Assembly (NCBI GenBank): GCA_022574795.1
Contig: JACZRJ010000008.1
Coordinates: 1 to 10,819, forward strand
Direction of reading: 5' to 3'
From: Patescibacteria group bacterium
Lineage (GTDB): Bacteria > Patescibacteriota > Andersenbacteria > UBA10190
Length of the DNA: 10,819 nucleotides
Shown: positions 7,901 to 10,819 of the stretch, in pieces
Position numbering within the stretch: the first letter of the stretch is position 1
Layout of the letters: each line of letters opens with the position of its first letter
Made by a program: the position numbers and the translations under genes
Notes under the pieces: generated by a model
Seen by the model: the letters and a program-made list of their open reading frames with translations, nothing else
What the model was told of the DNA's origin: nothing
Databases searched by the model: none

Positions 7901-8503
7901 CGATAGCTTGTGCTTGCGGCTCAGCCCAATCAGCGCCTCGTTCACTATTTTTTGTTCCGGCAAATTGGGATGGTGCTGCACTTCAAGATAGAAACGCTCT
8001 CGGCCGAACACCTCTTGATGCCAAGCCAGGAGCTGCTCAACATCAGCTTCACGCTTTTCGAGTATGGCGCGTGAAATATCACTGTTCAGACATCCCGACA
8101 ATACGATCAAGCCCTCGCTATACTTTTTGAGTAACGGATAATCAATTCTGGGCTTGTAGTAGTAGCCAGACAAGTGTGCCAGCGAGGTCAGTTTGATTAA
8201 ATTTTTATATCCAGCATTATTCTGCGCCAGCAAGGTCAGGTGACGATAAGTAGCATCAATTTTACCGCGCTTTTTTTCATGACCATTGGGCGCCAAGTAA
8301 GCTTCAAAGCCTATGATCGGTTTTATTCCGCACTCCCCAGCCGCTTGATAAAATTCAATAATACCGTACATAGCACCGTGATCCGTCAGCGCCAGCGAAT
8401 CCATCCCCAGCTCCTTGGCTCGCACTAGTAGAGGATTAATCTTACCCAGCCCGTCCAGCAGGGAATAGTGAGAGTGAACGTGCAAATGTGTAAAGTCAGA
8501 CAC
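4928..8503 (-). CDS. dnaE: DNA polymerase III alpha subunit with intact PHP domain
   Basis: This is the replicative C-family polymerase, 1191 residues, the usual DnaE1 length, with no intein. The N-terminal PHP domain keeps the metal-binding set I would align to Mycobacterium DnaE1: H8, H10, D17, H42, E67, H88, C138, D207 and H209. The polymerase core has GPGRGSAAGS at 357-366, PDIDLDF at 398-404 with catalytic D401 and D403, and the third acidic residue D560 in KMDFLG. The fingers region includes YRPGPMDSIP at 639-648. Helix-hairpin-helix sequence follows around 840-900. QQDLF at 927-931 matches the internal sliding-clamp-binding motif. An OB fold spans about 997-1070, and the C-terminal tail is probably the tau-binding region. 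The start is GTG at 8503, preceded by the -10-like TATTAT and no ribosome binding site. It diverges from rodA. Confidence 0.98.
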   Translation of the reverse strand: MSDFTHLHVHSHYSLLDGLGKINPLLVRAKELGMDSLALTDHGAMYGIIEFYQAAGECGIKPIIGFEAYLAPNGHEKKRGKIDATYRHLTLLAQNNAGYKNLIKLTSLAHLSGYYYKPRIDYPLLKKYSEGLIVLSGCLNSDISRAILEKREADVEQLLAWHQEVFGRERFYLEVQHHPNLPEQKIVNEALIGLSRKHKLSLVATADSHYIHADDAQAQDVLICVQTGKTVSDTERLSMLSDDYSLTSPDDMKEAWKRYPQAVDNTQKIAEMCNVEIEFGVNRLPHYPLPKGVTADQVLRQHSEAGLDERYADTLPAEARERLDYELSVIKKTGLASYFLIVADFVNEAKRRGILVGPGRGSAAGSLVSYLNNITNIDPLKYHLLFERFLNPERLSMPDIDLDFADDRRDEIISYVREKYGHEHVAQIITFGTMAARAAVRDAGRALGYPYAFCDTVAKAIPPMMNLEVALKASPELKELYESDPQVVTLIETARKLEGVCRHASTHAAGVVITEEPLIEHVPLQLANSAEQKDLPASQRATVTQYAMGAVEQLGLLKMDFLGLKNLTIIQDTVDRVKQRHNIEIDIDALPLADKKTYRLLQAGKTTGVFQLESSGMKRYLRELRPTEFEDIISMVALYRPGPMDSIPDFIAAKQGKKEITYLHPQLQPILEKTYGVIVTQDQVLEIARQFAGFSYAEADILRKAVGKKIKALLDEQREKFVDGATSNSKVSRQIARQVWEFIVPFARYGFNRAHATCYAMIAYQTAYLKATYPAEFMASLLTSDEGNMDRAGIEIAEALSLGLTILPPDVNESDRTFTVTELGETTSSGDSTDQAQVAIRFGLGAIKNLGHNVVEAIIAERAEGKFTDLADVFTRVGSNALNRKAVESLAKAGAFDSLADRQVVLANIEQLLTFNRALHKSGEEGQQDLFATVADAPVPKLTLVEATPIDSQQKLLWEKELLGMYVSDHPLAQRQQELEGLVVPLVDLANAGQRQPVRLAGVISRIVRITTKKGDPMMFVTIEDMTAGVELLIFPNLLKKTKDLWVDGAAVIVEGKISDKDGEPKLLTDEAWPLNEETLTRLAGRGQQETEGKTPAPVIIKPAGKKALTRQPIAAQNLTIQLPAQFSRAQLKQLNRTLKKQTVKDGAAVELVMIIDGKRIRIPTTHSLKSDAATLTLLRKLVGGESIHLQ

Positions 8504-8509
8504 AATCCA

Positions 8510-8515
8510 ATAATA
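8510..8515 (-). promoter_or_regulatory. -10-like hexamer TATTAT directly before dnaE
   Basis: TATTAT (8515 to 8510) matches TATAAT at five of six positions and ends six bases before the GTG start codon. Normal -10 to +1 spacing would place transcription initiation on the G of that codon, making the mRNA leaderless. No clear -35 hexamer is seen 16-18 bases upstream, so the call rests on the hexamer and spacing alone. Confidence 0.4.
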
Positions 8516-8637
8516 ATTACGGTGTAAGAGGCCTACCCAGACCGATAAAGCGCTTACTTATCTCCTACCTGCTGGCAGGGACAGGACAAGGTGTAGCAAT
8601 TTCTGGTGCCGTGGGCAAGTCAGTAAGTATACAGGAG

Positions 8638-8643
8638 TATAAA
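8638..8643 (+). promoter_or_regulatory. -10-like hexamer TATAAA before rodA
   Basis: TATAAA matches the -10 consensus at five of six positions and ends 19 bases before the GTG at 8663. This predicts a leader of about 13 bases. No -35 match is evident. An AGGAG at 8633-8637 overlaps this element but is 25 bases from the start codon, too far for a Shine-Dalgarno. Confidence 0.3.
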
Positions 8644-8662
8644 AAGGCGCAAGCAAACTATT

Positions 8663-9838
8663 GTGGTAATAAAAAGGTTGAGACGCCAGGTGGTTAGTGG
8701 TACGCAGAATACTGTGCGCTCCATCGAAGTCTTAAAATCTTTAGATTGGGTTCTAGCCGGCGCTGCTCTGCTACTAGTTCTGTTGAGTTTAGCTGTGCTC
8801 GTCAGCTCGGCTATACCATCACAAGAGTGGACCTCCTCCCGCTTCGTCAAGCAGTCGTTTGCCGCCATCGTTTCCCTCATTGCCGCCTTTGTCATCGCCA
8901 AACTGCCGTACCACAGTCTGCGCCGGTATGCCTTACTGATCTATGGGATTGCTCTACTGGGTTTAATAACTGTCTTTCTTACCGGACAAGTAATTCGAGG
9001 CACGGTGAGTCGATTGGAGATAGCCGGATTGCAGATCCAGCCCTCTGAGTTCATGAAAGTTGCGCTAGTGATTACTTTGGCCTGGTTTTTATCACGAACG
9101 TCTCGTCTGTCATGGCGACAAGTTATCATTTCAGCGTTAATGTTCGCCGCTCCGATTCTGTTGATTGCCATCGAGCCGGATCTAGGTGTGGCGATGCTAT
9201 TACTGGCGCTCTGGGCCAGCTTACTTGTTTTCAGTGGGCTATCATGGTCCGCGATATCAGGCTTGAGTGTTATTGCGCTCGCTGCGGCGCTCGCTAGTTG
9301 GCGCTGGCTGCTGGCCGACTACCAACAAGAGCGTCTGTTAATATTTCTCGATCCCTCGCGTGATCCCTTAGGGGCGGGCTATAATATTTTGCAATCGATC
9401 GTGGCCCTTGGCTCGGGGCGTATTGTTGGTCGCGGTCTCGGGCATGGCCCGCAGTCACAGTTGGAGTTCCTGCCTGAGCGACATACCGACTTCATCCTCT
9501 CTAGTATCGGAGAAGAATTAGGCTTCATCGGCGTGTTCTTAATTTTGCTGTTGTACGGCATCCTGCTCTGGAGGATTCTTCGTATTGCCCAGACTACCAA
9601 TGATAATTTCGGCCGTCTGCTTGCCACCGGGACCTTCACCATCCTGTTGATTAGCCTAACTGTTAGTGCGGGCATGAATATGGGATTGATTCCGGTGACC
9701 GGAATACCACTTCCTATGCTCAGCTATGGTGGGTCAAGTTTACTGAGCACATTTGTTTTACTCGGGCTGGTACAATCTGTCCACGTGTATAGCAAATGGG
9801 CTCAGTCGCCACCAATGGAAATCAGCAACCTCACCTGA
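8663..9838 (+). CDS. rodA: rod-shape peptidoglycan glycosyltransferase RodA (SEDS family)
   Basis: SEDS proteins polymerise lipid II into glycan strands in the cytoplasmic membrane, working with a class B penicillin-binding protein that is not in this window. The 391 residues carry about ten hydrophobic segments, the first near 29-49. RodA rather than FtsW is indicated by DPLGAGYNILQS at 234-245 and by QSQLEFLPERHTDF at 264-277, where D276 is the proposed catalytic aspartate. The C-terminal signature GIPLPMLSYGGSSL is at 347-360. QPSEF at 126-130 is also typical, but the RW pair usually found a few residues before it reads R-L here. The start is GTG at 8663; an in-frame TAA at 8624 with no ATG, GTG or TTG between rules out a longer form, and GTGs at 8690 and 8714 are possible shorter starts. 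It diverges from dnaE. Confidence 0.95.
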   Translation: MVIKRLRRQVVSGTQNTVRSIEVLKSLDWVLAGAALLLVLLSLAVLVSSAIPSQEWTSSRFVKQSFAAIVSLIAAFVIAKLPYHSLRRYALLIYGIALLGLITVFLTGQVIRGTVSRLEIAGLQIQPSEFMKVALVITLAWFLSRTSRLSWRQVIISALMFAAPILLIAIEPDLGVAMLLLALWASLLVFSGLSWSAISGLSVIALAAALASWRWLLADYQQERLLIFLDPSRDPLGAGYNILQSIVALGSGRIVGRGLGHGPQSQLEFLPERHTDFILSSIGEELGFIGVFLILLLYGILLWRILRIAQTTNDNFGRLLATGTFTILLISLTVSAGMNMGLIPVTGIPLPMLSYGGSSLLSTFVLLGLVQSVHVYSKWAQSPPMEISNLT

Positions 9839-9860
9839 TGATACCGCCATTGGTGACGAC
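9805..9860 (+). other. large stem-loop spanning the rodA stop codon
   Basis: The arms at 9805-9818 and 9847-9860 are 14 bases each and pair at 13 positions, with one C-A mismatch at 9809/9856. Inside the 28-base loop, ATCAG (9821-9825) can pair with CTGAT (9835-9839), and the rodA TGA lies in this inner stem. No T-run follows (CACATTTAGTG), so it is not a classic intrinsic terminator. It may still end transcription, protect the 3' end of rodA mRNA, or be fortuitous. The promoter of the next gene begins 33 bases further on, which fits a transcript boundary here. Confidence 0.5.
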
Positions 9861-9893
9861 CACATTTAGTGTACATAATGAGGCATCTGGAGA

Positions 9894-9922
9894 TTGACAA
9901 AACCATTTTATTGAGCTACCAT
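9894..9922 (+). promoter_or_regulatory. sigma-70-type promoter TTGACA-17-TACCAT
   Basis: A perfect -35 hexamer TTGACA (9894-9899) is separated by the ideal 17 bases from TACCAT (9917-9922, four of six matches to TATAAT). Initiation would fall near 9929, two or three bases before the ATG at 9932. This is the best promoter in the window, and it points to an essentially leaderless mRNA for the downstream gene. Confidence 0.65.
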
Positions 9923-9931
9923 TAACTTGCT

Positions 9932-10264
9932 ATGGAGTTCAGTGGAAACCAACATTTCGTTCAGCGCTGTCCCTTTTGCAGTGCCGAGTATGATCTCGAT
10001 GACGCCAAAGTCATTGCCGAGCAGGATGAGTCTACGATGGTCTACGTCTCCTGTGCTGACTGCGAGAGTTCAATCATTGCTCTGGTAGCAATGTCAGCGA
10101 TGGGAGTAGTCAGCCTTGGGTTAGTAACTGACATGACCGAAGCAGACACTAAGCAATTTATGGATCAAAAAGACATTTCCAGTGATGAATTACTGTCCAT
10201 GTACGAACTGCTTGAAAAGAATACCCTCCAAGCCTTCAAGAAATTGACTGGTACCGTAAAATAG
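9932..10264 (+). CDS. small zinc-ribbon-like protein, function unknown
   Basis: The 110-residue product has two Cys pairs, C13-P-F-C16 and C41-A-D-C44, separated by 24 residues: the arrangement of a four-cysteine zinc ribbon. A hydrophobic Ala/Val/Met/Gly-rich stretch (48-65) then leads to T-D-M-T-E-A-D (66-72) and S-S-D-E-L-L-x-M-Y-E-L-L (83-94), which look like two short helices. There is no DNA-binding domain I recognise. The hydrophobic stretch is short and broken, more like a buried strand or helix than a membrane segment. I recall similar small proteins with T-D-L-T after a zinc ribbon from Patescibacteria genomes, but that is memory and unverified. It has its own strong promoter and no ribosome binding site, and it precedes rplY by 91 bases, so a link to translation is possible but unproven. 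Confidence 0.8.
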   Translation: MEFSGNQHFVQRCPFCSAEYDLDDAKVIAEQDESTMVYVSCADCESSIIALVAMSAMGVVSLGLVTDMTEADTKQFMDQKDISSDELLSMYELLEKNTLQAFKKLTGTVK

Positions 10265-10301
10265 CCTAGGCTTCACCTTTTAGGTAGGACAAAACATAAC
10301 A

Positions 10302-10351
10302 CTGACAGGTAAGGGAAATTTTTAGTAGATATCTTTATCGAACCGTATATT
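10302..10351 (+). promoter_or_regulatory. candidate promoter region for rplY
   Basis: CTGACA (10302-10307, five of six matches to TTGACA) is followed after 18 bases by TAGATA (10326-10331), a weak -10 that would give a leader of about 18 bases. A better -10-like hexamer, TATATT (10346-10351), lies only four bases before the ATG at 10356 and would start transcription at about the start codon. I cannot choose between them. No Shine-Dalgarno sequence precedes the ATG. Confidence 0.35.
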
Positions 10352-10355
10352 TCAG

Positions 10356-10819
10356 ATGAACAAGGAAGCAGCACCAAAACTTCAGGGAAAAACTAGAACA
10401 GGCAAAGCGGCAGCTTCTCGCGCAGCTGGTGCTATTCCGGGCGTGTTATATGGACATGGCATCAAAAATGCTTCCCTTGAGATCGAGGCCAAGGCTTTTA
10501 GAACTGTGTTTGACGAAGCCGGTCAGACAACTCTAATTGACCTAACAGTCGGCCAGCAGGGTCATAATGTCCTTATTCGAGAGGTACAATTACATCCAGT
10601 GCGCAGCCACATTATGCATGTAGATTTTTACCAAGTTAACATGAAAGAGAAGGTCACGACTGATGTGCCGCTGATATTTACCGGAGAATCTATCGCGGTA
10701 AAGGACCACAGTGGCGTGCTGCTACGAAACTTCGACACCGTTGAGGTGGAAGCACTGCCAGCTGATTTACCACGCCACCTAACTGTTGATATCAGTCAGC
10801 TGAAAAATTTCGAGGACGT
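10356..10819 (+). CDS. rplY: 50S ribosomal protein L25/Ctc (partial, 3' end beyond window)
   Basis: L25 binds 5S rRNA in the large ribosomal subunit. From the ATG at 10356, 154 codons are visible before the right edge. The N-terminal part has the family pattern G-K-x-A-A-x-R followed by G-A-I-P-G-V-L-Y-G (residues 27-35). The diagnostic HPVRSHIMHVDFYQV lies near residues 81-95. The protein continues past the single-domain L25 length of E. coli (94 residues) with the start of the second beta domain, E-K-V-T-T-D-V-P-L, so it is the longer Ctc/TL5 type. The end is not seen. The gene lies 91 bases after the zinc-ribbon protein on the same strand and may be transcribed partly with it. No ribosome binding site is visible. 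Confidence 0.96.
   Translation, partial: MNKEAAPKLQGKTRTGKAAASRAAGAIPGVLYGHGIKNASLEIEAKAFRTVFDEAGQTTLIDLTVGQQGHNVLIREVQLHPVRSHIMHVDFYQVNMKEKVTTDVPLIFTGESIAVKDHSGVLLRNFDTVEVEALPADLPRHLTVDISQLKNFED

Noticed and set aside
4928..8503. Intein or frameshift in dnaE
   Set aside because: The reading frame is continuous, the length is normal, and all motifs occur in order without an insertion.
8633..8637. AGGAG as Shine-Dalgarno for rodA
   Set aside because: It is 25 bases from the GTG, and no in-frame ATG, GTG or TTG lies closer upstream.
8620..8901. 93-codon minus-strand open frame upstream of dnaE
   Set aside because: It is antisense to the start of rodA, has no recognisable protein features, and rodA is certain.
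10263..10285. AGCCTAGGCT palindrome and ACCT-TTT-AGGT mini-hairpin after the zinc-ribbon gene
   Set aside because: The palindrome has no loop, the hairpin has only four base pairs, and neither is followed by a T-run; too weak for a terminator.

Overview
The window looks like an ordinary chromosomal housekeeping block from a bacterium with a reduced genome, most likely a member of the Candidate Phyla Radiation (Patescibacteria, possibly Saccharibacteria). This placement is an inference. It rests on a membrane-anchored baseplate-J-like protein of the kind common in those genomes, a short threonyl-tRNA synthetase without the N-terminal TGS domain, a small C-x2-C/C-x2-C protein that I remember (unchecked) from such genomes, and the near absence of Shine-Dalgarno sequences. 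UGA is used as a stop (rodA), so the code is standard. There is no mobile element, CRISPR array, tRNA or rRNA, and no obviously transferred segment.

Layout from left to right: (1) the 5' part of miaA on the minus strand, cut by the left edge; (2) diverging from it, a two-gene plus-strand unit of a single-pass membrane protein with a long helical tail and a polytopic membrane protein, overlapping by one base; (3) convergent to these, a minus-strand block running dnaE, then a membrane-anchored baseplate-J-like protein, then thrS; (4) diverging from dnaE, a plus-strand block of rodA, a small zinc-ribbon-like protein and the 5' part of rplY (ribosomal protein L25), cut by the right edge.

The recognised genes serve tRNA modification (miaA), threonyl-tRNA charging with editing (thrS), replication with probable built-in PHP proofreading (dnaE), peptidoglycan polymerisation (rodA) and the ribosome (rplY). 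Three proteins are of unknown role: the two-gene membrane unit and the zinc-ribbon protein. The baseplate-J-like protein is recognisable by domain, but its job is unknown.

The strongest structural signals are in the gaps. Seven of the eight independent starts have a -10-like hexamer 5 to 19 bases upstream and no usable Shine-Dalgarno, suggesting leaderless or very short-leader mRNAs. A near-perfect dyad lies just before thrS. A large stem-loop folds across the rodA stop codon. I do not see a novel defence, toxin or mobile system, and I do not claim one.
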